Source of the DNA: Heterocephalus glaber
Taxonomy: Eukaryota > Chordata > Mammalia > Rodentia > Bathyergidae
Direction of reading: 5' to 3'
DNA: 64,000 bases
Assembly: GCF_000247695.1 (NCBI RefSeq)
Contig: NW_004624751.1
Coordinates: forward strand, 27,400,223-27,464,222
Position 1 is the stretch's first letter. Every line of letters starts with the position of its first letter. Both the position numbers and the translations under genes were made by a program. Below, piece after piece: positions 63,935 through 64,000 of this stretch. Below the pieces are notes generated by a model. It was given only the letters and a program-made list of their open reading frames with translations, did no database searches and was not told where the DNA came from.

Positions 63935-64000
63935 TTGTTTTGTTTTGTTTTTGGTCTTTTGAGACAGGGTCTTCCTATGCAGTTCAGGCTGTCCTTGAAC
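63935..64000 (-). mobile_element. B1-type SINE, antisense, cut by the window end
   Basis: (TTTTG)n tail, 'ttgagacagggtcttcctat', 'gcagttcaggctgtccttga' and then the sequence stops. Confidence 0.92.

Noticed and set aside
1..64000. CRISPR arrays, operons, ribosome binding sites, prokaryotic mobile elements
   Set aside because: The sequence is mammalian nuclear DNA. The only regularly spaced repeats are microsatellites and SINE copies.

Overview
This window is mammalian, almost certainly rodent, nuclear DNA with no protein-coding gene that I can support. It lacks any long open reading frame with a recognisable host domain, so the short frames present are treated as chance or as transposon fossils. 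The rodent call rests on the SINE load. There are about twenty tRNA-derived ID elements (A box 'ggatttagctcagtgg', B box 'gagttcgatcc', A-rich tail), dozens of 7SL-derived B1 copies with a characteristic internal duplication ('...tacatagtgagttcaaggccagcctg...'), and many B1+ID composites of the B1-dID type. This mix does not look like mouse, rat, guinea pig, squirrel or kangaroo rat consensus elements as I know them. A beaver-like (Castoridae) or other non-muroid rodent is my best guess, held with low to moderate confidence.

Layout. 1-640: an L1 3' end and a possible solitary LTR. 0.9-20 kb: scattered B1, ID and composite SINEs over old MIR, L2 and MER5A relics, plus an 84-bp palindromic mariner-type MITE at 1594-1677. 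20-25 kb: a 26-nt G run, two different Tc1/mariner-superfamily elements placed end to end with CA/TG microsatellites on their ends (21741-22982), and more SINEs. 25-37 kb: mostly unassigned intergenic or intronic DNA with purine tracts and SINEs. 37-46 kb: a cluster of young ID copies, most in antisense orientation, several with clear target-site duplications. 47.2-49.9 kb: a hAT-superfamily transposon with both ends, near-identical 8-bp target duplications and a frameshifted transposase remnant on the minus strand. It is interrupted by a B1, an L1 3' end and a piggyBac-like fragment. 50-64 kb: L2, MIR, SINEs, microsatellites, and a 38-bp fragment of U6 snRNA flanked by perfect 15-bp target-site duplications (56941-57008). 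The window ends inside an antisense B1.

There is no evidence of an operon, gene cluster or new enzymatic system. The most informative content is a record of retrotransposition and DNA transposition: nested insertions that can be ordered in time, SINE copies with internal deletions or a duplicated promoter box, and a U6 fragment mobilised in trans, presumably by L1. Identifications come from sequence recognition, not database searches, and repeat boundaries are accurate only to about 5-20 bases unless target duplications are given.
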